Assembly: GCA_003550325.1 (NCBI GenBank)
Contig: QKWP01000694.1
Location: 117,484-181,483 of the forward strand
Origin: Gigaspora rosea
Taxonomy: Eukaryota > Glomeromycota > Glomeromycetes > Diversisporales > Gigasporaceae
DNA: 64,000 nt
Reading direction: 5' to 3'
Below, piece by piece: positions 32,347 through 44,417 of the stretch. Within the stretch, counting starts at the first letter, position 1. Each line of letters starts with the position of its first letter. Made by a program: the position numbers and the translations under genes. The notes beneath the pieces are model-generated. The model had not been told where the DNA came from and did not search any database. It worked only from the letters and a program-made list of their open reading frames with translations.

Positions 32347-33831
32347 TGGCATCTTTATTTACAACGGCAAAATATGATATTAGTGCTGCCAAGCAGCATT
32401 TTATAAAAGGCATCAGAACACATTTGGAAGTAACCTTTATTGATAAAGAGAAACAACAATTCTATGCTACCAAAGGCTTATCTATTTTGAACCGTACATA
32501 CTTTGGATACATCCCTATGGATGCTAGAAGATCTTTTTTATCGGTAAAGTGCCGTAATATTTCTTTGCGTAGTGATTTGAACCGGTTGGGCTATAATCAG
32601 GTAACCGATCCAAACTGAATAAATTTCAGGTAACCGGTTGAGTAAATACTTAATCGGTTGACCTGTACAACCAATTGAGAATCAGTTGACATAATGTAAA
32701 TGACATCATAAAAGAGCAAAGGTCCCGAAAAGTTCCGAAATGAAATGAATAAACATAGTAGATGAGACAAAAATTTGAATAAAGGTCCGAGAATTCCCGA
32801 AAGTAAACATGAAGTAATCTTATTCGGTTAAATCGGTTGACAGCATATATTTCAGTTCGGTTAACCGATTAAGGAAAATTTTCCCAGTTCAAATCACTAC
32901 CTTTGCGAACCAGAGAGGAGATTTCAGGCGCTCTCTTGGAGGCCTTTATGGTAGTCAGAAAGATCGCTTCAATAAAACCGCTATTAATCGAAGGTACTCC
33001 ATATTTGACGGATTAATAGGTAGTTACTTTTGAAACCACAGAGGACCCGAACCTGGAAAAGAATATTCCCAGGTTCACCCATGTATGGGATAACAAGGTC
33101 ATGACTGAATGGCGCTCTGCAGAAAAAGTTTGCTACTTTTGCGAGGAGTAGGCCATATTAAGAAAGACTGCAGACAGTTGCAGGAATCAATTGAATTAAA
33201 AAAGGCACATCGTGAATATATGCAGAATAAATGGTCAAAGGATACCAACTATGATAATTCAACAAACGAAACACATGAAGAGCATTACCAAAAAGAGGAA
33301 CTGCGTGAAATTAAGGAAGATCACACTGGACAGATAAACGACTCCGACATTACACACGATACACAGAGCACAGACCTGGACCTCTATGAGAACAGTACAG
33401 ACCCTGAGGCTGCTTCTCAAAAAGGAAATGAGGCTGAAAGCTCAGGAAAATCAGAGCAATCTAACATTATGATGCAAACAGATGAGCTTAGCTCGATGAA
33501 AACAACCCAAAACATCGTAGGAGATGCTGAGATGGTAATCTCAGTGCCACAGATAACTCCTGAAATAGTAAAGGCATCTGAAATGCAGGACAGAGATGAA
33601 CTGTCAATACTGGGTTATGGGAACCCAACAGGAAATGTTCTTTTAGAGGCAACAGGAGGAACACATCTTGCCCTGCTGATCCCCGTATACGACAATGACA
33701 CTGAAGGATTCACTCTAGTTTCCTACAGGAGGCATCATGAAAAAAGGCACAGTAATCCTAATAAGGCGAAAAATTCTCGCAAGGTCCCATATGGAAGCTC
33801 CCAGGGCAGGGGACATGCGCCTCGGAAATAA
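32347..33831 (+). pseudogene. LINE F ORF1, central and C-terminal part
   Basis: Resumes at the LINE E junction with SLFTTAKYDISAAKQHFIKG, LEVTFIDKEKQQFYATKG, then NRTYFGYIPMDARRSFLSVK. It is interrupted by the hAT MITE 32570-32899 in the codons for CRNISL. It continues LEAFM..., SIKPLLIEGTPYLTD, where the conserved Gln-Trp that follows (DQW in LINE A) is replaced by TAA-TAG. After FETTEDPNLEKNIPRFTHVW there is one more frame change in the zinc knuckle (CYFCEE/GHIKKDC, 33130-33170). The 240-residue acidic tail is open to 33831. Confidence 0.82.
32570..32899. mobile_element. hAT-like MITE, 330 bp, in LINE F ORF1
   Basis: The left end TAGTGATTTGAACCGGTTGG and inverted right end TAGTGATTTGAACTGGGAAA share 13 bp. 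The flanks TCTTTGCG (32562-32569) and CCTTTGCG (32900-32907) are an 8-bp duplication with one mismatch. Subterminal AACCGGTT/GGTTAACCG words repeat near both ends. The TAGTG terminus is shared with the other hAT elements of the window. Confidence 0.85.
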
Positions 33832-33858
33832 TGAGATGTCCCCTTTTATACACTGATT

Positions 33859-36800
33859 ATGCCTTCTAATTATAAAATCAAAATAGCTACACTAAATGTA
33901 AAAGGGTTGAACAACAGACATAAACAAAGTAGCACATTAACACTATTGAAATCTTATAATTTAAATCTAATCATGTTACAGGAAACAAACTTGAGAAGTA
34001 CTAATACTAGAGAATTTTTAAAGGCACAATGGAACTTCGACTCTATTTGGACAGACAAGACTGCAGTTCTAGCAGGACAGAAGGATATAAAATTCAAAGA
34101 TACTACTATCTCACAGGAAGGAAGGGTTATAACAACGTACTGCACAATTAACAAAAAAACTTACAAATTGACAAACGTTTATGCACCACCATCACTAAGA
34201 GAAAGGGAGGCTTTCTTCCAGTCATGGACTCCACAAAGGGAAGAAGGCATAATTTGTATTCTTGCTGGAGATTTCAACACTAACATACAACCCGAACTTA
34301 ATAGGATTAGCCAAGCTGCGCCACAAAGTGACCCTACAAGGAAAATGTTAATAGAAAAAACTGCAGAATACACAAATGTAGCCACAACATTAACCAAGAA
34401 CCTTTTCTGACATATTATCAGAACACAAAAAACAATAGCTCCATAGCCACTTGCATCAACTACATTTTCATTGATGAAGACAATGGACATTTAATTTCAG
34501 GTGTCAATACCAGGTTTGGGGGCTCAGATCACCTTCTAGTAGAATGTATGCTACAAAATAGAAGAAATCATAGTTGTACAACACAATGGCGCTTTGAAGA
34601 ACGCTGCTTTACAAACGGCCGATTAAAAAAGGAAGTCCTAAATGAAATCAGAAGGGAAGATGCAACGATGAATTGGGATCTCTGTAAAACCAACATACAA
34701 TCTATTATCAGGGCATTCAGGAAGCCTAAACCACCAGAAAGCAGGATTGATCAGTTTAACAAGAAAACCTCGGCTTTAAGAGAAAGAATTGCCAAATAGG
34801 GCCCAAATGAAGTTATGACCATACAACTAGAAGAAGCCAAGGTTCAATTGGAGATAGAAACAAAATTATTAGCCGACAGGTGGTGTATGCGTTCAAAAAC
34901 AAATATTTCTTCGCAAAATATAAGACTAAACAGGCAGGTAAAGATTTAAATCATATTATGATGCCCGCAGAATCAAACATAAACAGCGACATTCTACAAT
35001 ACATTCGAGATTGCTATGCCAATCTGTACAAAGCGGAAAGAATAGACATGGCAGCAGCTGAGAAAATAACAGCAGCTCTTCCTCAAGTAACAAACAGCAT
35101 GAATAAGGGACTAGTCAAGAGAATTACTCAAGACAACATAAGGGAGGTACTATGTGCTTTACCAAAAGGAAAGTCACCAGGCATGGACGGTCTGACTTAT
35201 GAATTTTATAAAATTACCGAGATAGAAATTCTACCAGTTCTGGAGTCGATTTTTAACAGGGGGCAACATGCCAGAGTCCTGGCACAAAAGCCTTATAACC
35301 CTTATCCCCAAAAAGTCATCTAATCTAGAAGAACTGAACAATTGGCAACCTATCTCTCTTGTAAACTGCGACGCAAAAATTTCATGAAATATTAGCTGAC
35401 AGAGTAAATGAAGTATATAGAAAAATCATTCCTCACCACCAACAAGGATTTGTCAAAAACTGACTAATTTCAGACGCTGCACTGGATGTCATCACTACTT
35501 TAAGATCTCCAAGGGAAGTCAATCAACAACACTGGATGCTCTTTGTAGACCAAGCGAAAGTGTTTGACAGAGTCAGTCATGAATATTTGGGTCTGGTACT
35601 ACAGAAAATGAATTTTGATCAACAAGTGGTAAAGTTAGTTTTAAACCTGTTTGGTAGTCAGGAGGCTCACATAGTTAAGGACGGGGAACTATCGACTGCT
35701 TTCAAGGTGGAAAGAGGGGTCAGACAAGGGGACCCGCTCTTTCCCCTTTTATACGTACTTGCTATTGAGCCTTTATTGGGTCAACTAGCAGCAAACATTC
35801 AAGGGATTCCAGTTGGCAGCCAGTATTTCAAATTGACAGCTTATGCCGACGATCTAATGATCGGCATTGAAAGGATTTCTGATGGAGAGAAGGTTGAGGA
35901 GCTCTTTGACCTTTATAAAGCAGCCTTAAATGCCCAGATTAACAAAGACAAAACAAAGTTATGTCCCCTCACCCCCAATGCGGAAAGGGCCACATGGTTC
36001 AACAGGTTTCACTACAGAAAAGTCAAAGAACAGGAACTGATTATATTCTTGGGCATGAACTCCAAAGGAATGGATTCCTCTAAAAGGAGTTATGGAATGA
36101 AACAATCAAAGAAATAAAGGGTTCGCTAGAGAAACTTGAAAAAAGAAACTTATCACTTAAGGGCCACATCTTGGTAGGGAACACCTTAATATTGTCCAAT
36201 ATCTGGTACATTTCGTATCTGCACCCCCTAAAAAAAAACAAATATCAGAAATAGACCAGTTAATATCAAACTGGGTCATAAACAAATCGAAAATGCTCCC
36301 TAAATTTACAGTTTTTCAGAAACCGGTTAAAAAAATGGGACTAAAAGCACCAGTCATCAGAAACATGCTAGAAGCACGAATGCTAATGGTCTGGGTTGGT
36401 CTGATCTCAAAAGATACTTTCTGGGCTAAAGCGGAAAGAGACCAAATTTTTACGGCTCTACGCAAGCTAGAAGCTGTTAACATAACAACGAGCGCTTGGT
36501 CTAACGAATGGAAAGCATACCTGCTGGCTTGGAAATGAGCTGGAGGCATCTTGAGGTCGGAGAGTAGTTGGCCATGCGACCCGAAGGACCTCCAGATAAA
36601 AGGCGTAAGTAGTTTGGAGTTCACGGTTAAAAAACTAATTGAGTTACTCAGGCGCCGATCTGAGATGGTAGAAATGAGTACATCAGCAAACTTGCGGTCT
36701 TATGCCTGGCTATGACAGAAAAACACACTCAATAAGAAAATAGATATAATGTGGCGCCTGTGGCACAGAGCCCTCCCGCTGGGGTACCGGCTGAAGTATG

Positions 36801-37052
36801 TGAATCCGGAACTAAACGACTGCCCGTGGTGCAAAGAGGTGCCACAAACAATTGAACACTTTGTCTTTAACTGTCAAATAAGCAAAGAAATCTGGGCCCA
36901 AACATACAACTTCTTAAACATAGACAACAAGGGGTCCCCCCAACGAACATAGATGAAATATTCATGATAAGAAACTCACATATGAAAGAACATTCAGCTG
37001 CGGTTCTTTGCCTCCACATGAATGCCGTTTACGAGACCTGGTGTCTATACAC
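33859..37052 (+). pseudogene. LINE F ORF2, main part
   Basis: Starts MPSNYKIKIATLNVKGLNNR. Endonuclease 33859-34410 (LQETN, LTNVYAPP, LAGDFNTNI), then frame breaks around 34410, 34798, 35300 and 35390. SDH survives as GGSDHLLVE (34520). RT 35536-36117: VDQAKVFDRVSHEY, GVRQGDPLFPLLY, AYADDLMIG. Thumb 36293-36538; finger CPWCKEVPQTIEHFVFNC (36820-36872). The hAT at 37053 cuts the final domain in AVYETWCLYT, and the last codons (ending KNKSDKIKKNF) are at 40777-40924. It is in the same frame as ORF1, with two stops between them. Confidence 0.87.
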
Positions 37053-37629
37053 TAGTGTTCTGCAGATCTGATCCGAGGACCCGGATCTGATCCGGATCCG
37101 GTGTTCGGATCGGATTCGGATCCATGATTTATAAGTTCTACTGAATCCGGATCCATATTGGGATCCGATCCGGTAGATCCGTTTGGATCCGAATAATAAA
37201 CGATAATTGGCTAGAAATATTATATTTTGATTGGCTTATATTAATTATATTGTCTAAAAAAAAGCGTTCTCTTAACTTCTAAGCCATTTTATTTCTAAAC
37301 TATTAAATAAAAACTTGAACGCTTATGTTTTTCTTCTATTATAAAGATAAGATCAATCTTAAGTTTTCTAAGCCTTCTAAGTTTTTTAAAACTGCTAAGT
37401 TTTTTATCCCTTCTAAGTTATCTAAGCTTTCTAAATTTCCTAAACCTTCTAAGTCTAACGATTAGGGACGTTATGATAATAATTATTAAATTTTAGATTT
37501 TTTTTTTTTTGAAATTTTTTTTTTTGATATAAAGAATTTGCGTTACACATTATGATGTTGGATGTGAGACTTTTTTTTCTAATATCGAAGAACTTTTGAA
37601 CTTTTATCAAGACAATGTCAACTTTAAGC

Positions 37630-40230
37630 TGAAGTCGAAGCTGAAGTCGAAGCCGAAGTTGAAGCTGAAGTCGAAGCTGAAGCTGAAGTCGAAGCTGAAG
37701 CTGAAGTCGAAGCTGAAGTTAGTAAATTATCTCCAACCCAATCAGAAGGTGGTAGTAGCAGTAAAACTGTGCATTCCAGGTAGGAAGCTTTACAGTACTA
37801 AGCAATCTAATATATACTGTGTTTATTTACTGGTTGTTTTACATATAGATCTTTCGTGTGGAACTACTTCAAAAAAAAAGGTGACAAGGCGACCTGCGAT
37901 TTCTGTGGCACGAATTTAGTATATCAAGACGGGACCACGCAGTGATTATTTTTCACTGTGTGCACTGTGCGCACTGTGCGCAGCGCACAGAAACAAAAAT
38001 TTGCACACATCTTTTTTCAATAGATGTGCGGATGCTGCACAGAAATAATTGTCATTTTATAAGTAGTGCGCACAGTTGCAAGCATTTTCTCAGTATTTGC
38101 CGCACAGAAAAGTTTATGAATTGTGCGGTATCCACACAGTAGATTTTAATTGAAAAATTAACACTGGGACCACATCAAATCTTAAGAAACATCTTAAAAA
38201 ACACAAAAATAAAGTACCTGAATTAAAAAAGCCAAATATAAAACAAAAAGGTATTTTAGTTATTAATATGCTGAATAATAAAACAGGCGTATGTTTTTAA
38301 AATATATATAGTTAGAAGGAATATTTATGTGATTTTAAAATATATAATTTTATTTATTAGATCAATAACCATTTTTGCGAACCATTTAATAAAAATAAAT
38401 TTGATAATCTTATTATTAAACGTAATCGGCCTTTTTTAATTACTAAAGATGAAGAACTTGTGTCGATTTTTAAATTTTTAGATCCTTGCGCGACAGGTAT
38501 GATATTTATTAGAATAGTGCTCGAGGATAAAACGATAAGTACTTAGTTTTTTTTTTTTTTAATAGCACCTTCAGCCAATACGGTAAAAAGACATACAGCA
38601 TGTGATTTTGAAATAGAATGAAGAAGGCTTCGAAGAAAGTTGCAAGAAATTCCCGGAGGTATAGCCGTAACTACTGATATATGGACGAACGATACTGGCG
38701 ACAAGTCATTTATGGCAGTAACCATCCACTACCTAAACATTTCATAGAAACTTCAAAATATTTTGTTAGATTTTGTTAGTATGAAAGGTTCACACACGGG
38801 TGCCGCAATTTCAAATGCAATGGAAACGTGTCTTCACGAAATGGGAATTATCTCAAAGTTAGTTGCAATTACGCGTGACAATACATCGTCTAATAATAGG
38901 TTTTTGCAAGATTTTGCATATTCCTTGTCACAAGTTGGTATCGAATTTGATAGTGCTCAACAATCGGTACGATGCTTTGGACATATTTTAAACCTTGCAG
39001 TGCAAAGCAAGTTAGATATTGTAGGAACCGAGTTGGAAAGGGTTAGTATTTTTTATTAATTAAATTGGTTCTATTTGTGTTTTATTATTATTAATTATTT
39101 TATATTTATTTTTTTTTAGCTACGATCATTAATTAAAAGCGTAAGAGGAACACCAAAACGTTGCGAAAGGTTACAAAAGGCATGTCAAATTCACAATATG
39201 AGGCAATTGAAACCAATTTTCGATGTAAGCACGAGGTGGAATTCTACCTTCGAAATGTGTAATCGGGCTATAGAATTGCGAATAGTATTAGATAGCGTCG
39301 CTCTAGCTGAATCGGATTCGCGGTCATATATTCTTAGTGAGGATGAATGGGATAAAATAAAACTCGTAGTTGAAGTTTTAAAACCATTTAAAGATGGTTA
39401 GTAAACTTTATTATAATATAATTTATTAGGGTTATATTAATAACGTATTACATTAAATATTTGTTTAGTAACAACCATTATATCGGCATCTGAATATCCA
39501 ACATTATCGATGGTAGTTCCCCTTTATCACATGTTGCTCGAAATGCTTGGTGAAACTTAAAGAAAAAGTAATACACCGCAATGGCTCGTACAAGGATGTC
39601 AAGCTGCGACTGCTAAACTTTTAGGGTATTGTCAAAAGACAAATATATGGCATATTTCGGCAATAGTGTTAGATCCACAGCTTAAATTTCAGTATTTTGA
39701 GGAGCTCAGATGGTTATTGCAACTTATTAATCAAATCAAAGACATGTTAGTTTATAATTCGTATTGTAAAAATATGTAACCAATATAACTGATAATGTAT
39801 TGATTAATACTATATGTATTATTTTATAGTATTAAAAATAAATATGAAAATCAATATGCACCTGTTCCTGGTCAAGATGTAAACTCAATTGCTGAAGCAT
39901 CTACAACAAATATAATATCACAAATTTACAAACGATCCCGTATTGAGCGTCAGAGTGAGCTTGATATATACTCAAACGCACCATTAGTAGACCCAGTTAT
40001 AGATATTCTAGAATGGTGGCAAACAAATGAAGCTAATTATCCAAATCTTTCAAGATTTGCTAGAGACTGCCTTCCGATACCTGCTACAAGTGTTCCTAGT
40101 AACAAGTTTTTAGTGTTAGTGGTGATATGATAAGTGAAAAGTGGAGTCGATTAAATGAAAAAACAGTATGCATGGCGATGTGTCTAAGGTCATGGAGAAG
40201 GGTGCTGGATGAACTGTATGTATAAAACTT
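37630..40230 (+). pseudogene. hAT transposase with BED finger (broken)
   Basis: Exons separated by short GT-AG introns (for example 37780-37848 and 38497-38565, 69 nt each). The order is an AEVE repeat (12-bp unit, 37630-37720), BED finger SFVWNYFKKKGDKATCDFCG...NLKKHLKKH, catalytic core AVTTDIWTND...KSFMAVTIHY, ITRDNTSSNN (TDNAS-like), HILNLAVQ, then STRWNST (39225), and the C-terminal dimerisation domain with FARDCLPIPATSVPSNK and MCLRSW (40060-40200). In-frame stops occur at CDFEIE* and LNIS* (about 38620 and 38745) and GET* (about 39558), and one frame change lies at 40105. The finger is also cut by a MITE. Confidence 0.85.
37940..38166. mobile_element. Small hAT MITE inside the BED finger exon, 227 bp
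   Basis: Ends CAGTGATTATTTTT and, inverted, CAGTGTTAATTTTT (12 of 14). The 8-bp flanks GGACCACG (37932-37939) and GGACCACA (38167-38174) differ at one base. TGTGCGCA/GCGCACAG words are repeated at the left end and occur singly towards the right (CAGTGCGCACAG, GCCGCACAGAAA). It splits the codons of DGTTS in the zinc finger of the hAT transposase. Confidence 0.85.
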
Positions 40231-41162
40231 AAATATTATTTTTAATAGTTTTAAATCATGCAATTATTTTAACTAATTAATATTTAAGTCGTATATAATA
40301 AGTCGCTTGCTGATTTAAATTGAACCGGATAATACATTTGTATTAAGAAGTCGTGAAAACGCCTTTTTATAATGGGATATAAAAAAAAAAAGTCTTTGAA
40401 ATTAAACCAAACAAGGAACTTGCATTGATCATTCATGCGAACGGAACAATGTTGTATAATGGCAAATATGATTAATCAGATAATCTGTCACTCATAAAGT
40501 ACTTATAGTACACATATGCATGAATTCAAAATAAATAAAGTCGATATATCCGGAAATATTAAATTTTTTTATTTAAATTATAAATTGGTTAAAGCGATTA
40601 TGCAGATAAGTGCATATTTTAAAAATATGCATTATCTATTATCGGATCCGGATCTGGATTCGGATCTTTCTTATTTGAATCCAAATCTGGACCTGGATTC
40701 GATCTGTTTTTCGGATCAGATCCGGATCTTTAAGAATATCCGTCTGATCCGATCCGTGCGGAACACTACTATACACTGCACAAAGGTAGGGAGAAGGCAC
40801 TGAACGCAGAATGACAAGGCTGACTGGCATTAGGGCCAAGGTGATAACTAGATTAAAGAACGAATTAAAAGTCTTATTCAACCTTCTTAAAAACAAATCA
40901 GATAAAATTAAGAAAAATTTTTAGCCATTAGGCACATATTATTTAAGCTTGATGGACATTAGTACAGGTTGGTTAACTGGTAGTGGATCGATTAGTATAG
41001 TGAGTTTAGAATAATAAGACCTTTCAAATGTATCTTATTTTATGTCTTAAATAAATAAGCGCCTCTAGCAATAGAACTAGGGTTCAAAAAAAAAATATAT
41101 ATAGATATCCGGATTCTAACTCTAAACTAGCCGACTAATTGACTAATCAACTAATTAACTAA

Positions 41163-41308
41163 GTGTGCTGACATTTATTAGGTAATATTTTTAGGAGGTG
41201 GGGGTCAAAAAATATCTCATATAAAAATTTAGCCACAAGAATATTACCTGGGAGTGGGAGGGTAAGCCTCTATAGTAAATAGATATTAGATAATAAATGT
41301 CAGTGCCC
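41163..41308. mobile_element. Harbinger-like MITE, 146 bp
   Basis: GTGTGCTGACATTTATTA at the left pairs with the inverted right end GGGCACTGACATTTATTA, and an inner GGTAATATT/AATATTACC pair follows. TAA lies directly on both sides (41160-41162 and 41309-41311), the 3-bp duplication typical of PIF/Harbinger. Confidence 0.65.
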
Positions 41309-41496
41309 TAATCAATCAACTAAATATGAAAAAATTTAGTCAATTAGTTGTCTAATAGTCAACTAGTTGACTAATAATTATATGATTCCTATCCTTATCT
41401 AACAGTGCCTCTAAGCTTTCTGTTTATTCTCCAACAACTAGTAAAAAGAACTTTCTTCCATCTTATTTCTTGGGTGTCATAATATCTTTGTTTTTT

Positions 41497-41680
41497 CGAG
41501 TCTATAAAGGTGATTTTTAGATATGTACATAAGCCTTTTGTAAAGTGCTTTTGGTAGCACTGACATCATATTTTACCTGGTGAACCCAATATACCCTAAA
41601 TATTGATGATAAGAGCATTATCATTGTTGGTCTTAATGTTTTGCCAGGGAAAATATAAAGTATGTTGATTGCAGTGAAGA
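41497..41680 (-). pseudogene. LINE ORF1 relic
   Basis: Aligns with LINE D 19460-19660: AAGGTGATTT, AAGTGCTTTTGGTAGCACTG, CATCATATTTTACCTGGTGA, GAGCATTATCATTGTTGGTC, with a short internal deletion. It corresponds to the KYDVSAAKQHF region upstream of the RRM-like block. An isolated fragment of a LINE with no ends. Confidence 0.7.
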
Positions 41681-41985
41681 ATTTCTCAAAAAATTTTTTT
41701 GTTCTTTGAGAATATAAATTTTTAATTTTATATTCTCAAAAAAAATTTAATGTGCACTATAATATTTTTTAAAAATAAAAATTTTCAAATTATATAATAT
41801 TCATAATAAATTTATTTATTATAATTTTTAAAACAAAAATACTATATTTACTTAAATATCTATAATAATCTTGTTTAAAAAATTGAAAGATAAAAAACTC
41901 TTTCCGGTTCACTTCCGGAAAATTAACAAATACAAATTTTCTAGTCAAAACCCTATAGTTTACTTTCAAAACTCTCATAAGACAA

Positions 41986-41999
41986 AGGCCCTTTGGCCT
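41986..41999 (+). other. LINE H leader hairpin
   Basis: AGGCC-CTTT-GGCCT, a perfect 5-bp stem at about 119 nt from the 5' end. Compared with LINE B or F, four stem positions have changed together with their partners. Confidence 0.7.
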
Positions 42000-42026
42000 A
42001 GGAAACGCAAATTTGTTGCATTAGAC

Positions 42027-43643
42027 ATGGGTAAGCAACAAAAAAACAAAAAAATCAGGCTCTCAACTAAAGTTGAAAAAGAAAACAAGGAAAAAATTTT
42101 CCACTTTGTAAAGAACGAAGAGAACAAGGAAAACTCAAGTTCAGTAAATGTAGAACTAAACAACCATCAGCTCTCGAATACAAAGGCTTCAGAACAACTT
42201 GAGGACAAAACTACTACTACAAGTTGGGCAGCTTAAACAGAAGAAGAACTTAAAACTGAAGAAAAAAACACGAAAATGCTGACGCAAGAACCGTGAGCAA
42301 AGATCAAAACAAATCACATGATATCCGTGTCCCAGGTAAACAACAAACAGGATGAAAAACACGTGCACCAAACAGACAAAATAAACAAAAACGAACACGT
42401 GAATCAAACAGATAACGATCATCTAGACAAAGAAATTATTGATCCAATTACTTCGGGTACAGCCCAAGCATCTACAAGTGCATCTGCACTTTCAGCCAGG
42501 GAAGTTAAAACAAAACAATGGACAGACTTCTTTACTAAACTCAAGGGAGGAAAAGCAAGTTTCACCAACACAGTGCCCAAACACAAAATTCTCTCTAAAA
42601 ATGACAATGCTTTGATCATTGACATACAGAGCTTGATCAATATATCCACTAATAACATAATTGCAACACTTGTACTGAAACTTAATGGAGACTTATTGGC
42701 AGCCAAGCCTCACTTAACAAGAGGAAAAAGGGTCTCTCTTGAGCTATTTTTCAAAAGCAAAGAAAAGGCACAGTTCTACATCTCAGAAGGAATTACTATC
42801 TTTAAGCAAACATTCTTTGGTTATATTCCTATCAATCTCAAGCGTTCTTTTCTCACAGTGAAACTCAGGAATACACCAATGGGGGATTTAGAAAATACTA
42901 CAGCACTCATTCTGGAAGCATTTCAAGATGTTGGCCAGATCGCTACAGTAAAGCCCCTCTTATACGAAGGAACAACGATCTGTTCAGATCAATGGTTGGT
43001 GACTTTTGAAATTACAGAGGACCCAGACTTACACTCCAGAATACCAAGATGCACCCATGTAGGTGATTATAAAGTAACAACCGAATGGAAGGAAGCTCCC
43101 AAGGTCTGCTATTACTGCGAAAAAGAGGGCCATATCAAAAAAGAATATAACGAACCTAAAGCCTCGATTGAAACAAGACGATTACTAAGAGAAGCTAAAC
43201 TCCAAAAAAAAGGAGGAGCAGACACTCATAAAAATTCCACTCCAAGCCCTATCTTCAGCCCAAATAACCCCTATATTCAAGACTCCTCAACGAATACAGA
43301 GGGTGAAGCACAAACTGAAGTGGCAGAGACAACTAATATTTCAACACCAAACAATACAGGTTTGGTACCACAAAAAATGGAAATCGAAATAGCAGCTGAG
43401 AAATCGGACAAACCTACTCCAACTACCTCAGAAATGGAAATCCTAACGGATTCAAAAGAACCAAGCTCAACCCAAAGTACACTGCAAGAAATACCATTTA
43501 CAGTAGTCTCCTACAAGAAATCAAGTAATAAAAATGGAAAAAGAAAAGAAGAAGAGGGAAAGAATTTTACACATCTGGGTCAACAGCATAGAGTCCATGG
43601 GATCGTCTCACAGGGCGTACCAGGGCTAAAGAACCAACACTAA
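42027..43643 (+). pseudogene. LINE H ORF1 (nearly open)
   Basis: From MGKQQKNKKIRLSTKVEKEN (42027) the frame is continuous to 43643 except for TAA at 42234 and TGA at 42279. The last 441 codons from 42318 are open. Contains TDFFTKLKGGKASFTNT, the RRM-like block KLRNTPMGDLENTTALILEA, EGTTICSDQWLVTFEITED, then the knuckle CYYCEKEGHIKKEY, in which the last Cys has become Tyr, so zinc binding is probably lost. An acidic then basic tail follows. ORF2 starts about 44 nt downstream in another frame. Confidence 0.8.
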
Positions 43644-43686
43644 GACTACTTCCTCTTAGTGTAGCCTAACCCTCTTATTTTCTTTC

Positions 43687-44417
43687 ATGTTTAAAATAGC
43701 TACACTTAACGTAAAAGGTCTAAACAATAGATAGACCTAAGGCACAGAGAACACTCACACTTTTAAAGTCTTATAACCTCGATATCATTTTAATTCAAGA
43801 AACCAATCTAAGAGACACTAAAACAAGAAACTTTTTAGCACAACAATGGGGATTCAGCTCAATCTGGTCCTCAAAAACTGCAATATTAGCAGGTAGAAGA
43901 AACATTAAGTTAGAGAATCACAAGATGGTCGCATCATCACAGTCAATACAAAAATTAAACAACAACCATTTCAAATCACAAACATCTATGCTCTACCCAG
44001 AGGCGAAGACAGAGTTTGTTTCTTTGAAAATTGGACTCCACCTGTAGCAGAGGGAAGAATTTGCATTATTGCTAGTGATTTTAACACAAATCTGGACCCA
44101 AAAAATGATAGAATAAGCAGCGCACTAGCACAACCCGATCGCTCAAGGGACCTTGTACAAAATCTTTTAGTTGATTATACTGATACAGTTCTGTTTGCAA
44201 AAGAGAACCCATTTCTCACATTTTACCAATCCACACACAATGGTCAAAGAATGGCAACACGCCTTGATTATATTTTTATAGAAGCAAGTCACAGTCATCT
44301 TTGTAGAAATACCAATACAAAATTTGGGAATTCTGACAACTTACTAGTGGAATCGGAATTTAACTTCAAGCCATCACACATCAACAGAGCTCAATGGAGG
44401 TTTAATAGAAAATCCTG
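43687..44417 (+). pseudogene. LINE H ORF2, endonuclease part
   Basis: MFKIATLNVKGLNNR at 43687, then several stops and frame changes up to about 43940, then ITNIYALPRGEDRVCFF, IIASDFNTNLDP (Gly to Ser before the catalytic Asp), TRLDYIFIEA and FGNSDNLLVE, where the catalytic His of SDH is Asn. Ends at RFNRKS where LINE G is inserted; the reading continues at 49883 with CDIPELKIG. Confidence 0.82.

Larger units (their letters stand above)
37053..40768 (+). mobile_element. hAT transposon, complete ends, 3.7 kb
   Basis: TIR TAGTGTTCTGCA at the left and TAGTGTTCCGCA (inverted) at the right, flanked by the perfect 8-bp duplication CTATACAC (37045-37052 and 40769-40776). GGATCCGGATC-type subterminal repeats fill 37070-37200 and 40640-40755. 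It carries a transposase gene with several short introns and is inserted in the last domain of LINE F ORF2. The gene has in-frame stops, so the copy is probably immobile by itself. Confidence 0.93.
26088..41095 (+). mobile_element. LINE F, host of four later insertions
   Basis: Plus-strand LINE starting GATCGACAGTAACTCTCTCC (about 26093) and ending with AATAAATAAGCGCCTCTAGC, a CTAG/CTAG stem and an A tail at about 41095. Its own sequence is 26088-26850, 32347-32569, 32900-37052 and 40769-41095, about 5.4 kb in total, which matches the 5.3-5.5 kb of LINEs A, D, E and G. It was cut in turn by LINE E, a hAT MITE and a hAT, and the hAT carries another MITE. Each insertion has its own target duplication. 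Confidence 0.9.
41096..41866. other. Inter-LINE stretch with short repeats
   Basis: Contains GACTAATCAACTAAT arrays (41125-41162 and 41312-41385) around a Harbinger-like MITE, a LINE ORF1 relic (41497-41680) and an AT-rich tract with A/T runs (41690-41866). The same GACTAAT/AACTAGT words form the array at 25000-25070. No gene. Confidence 0.6.
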
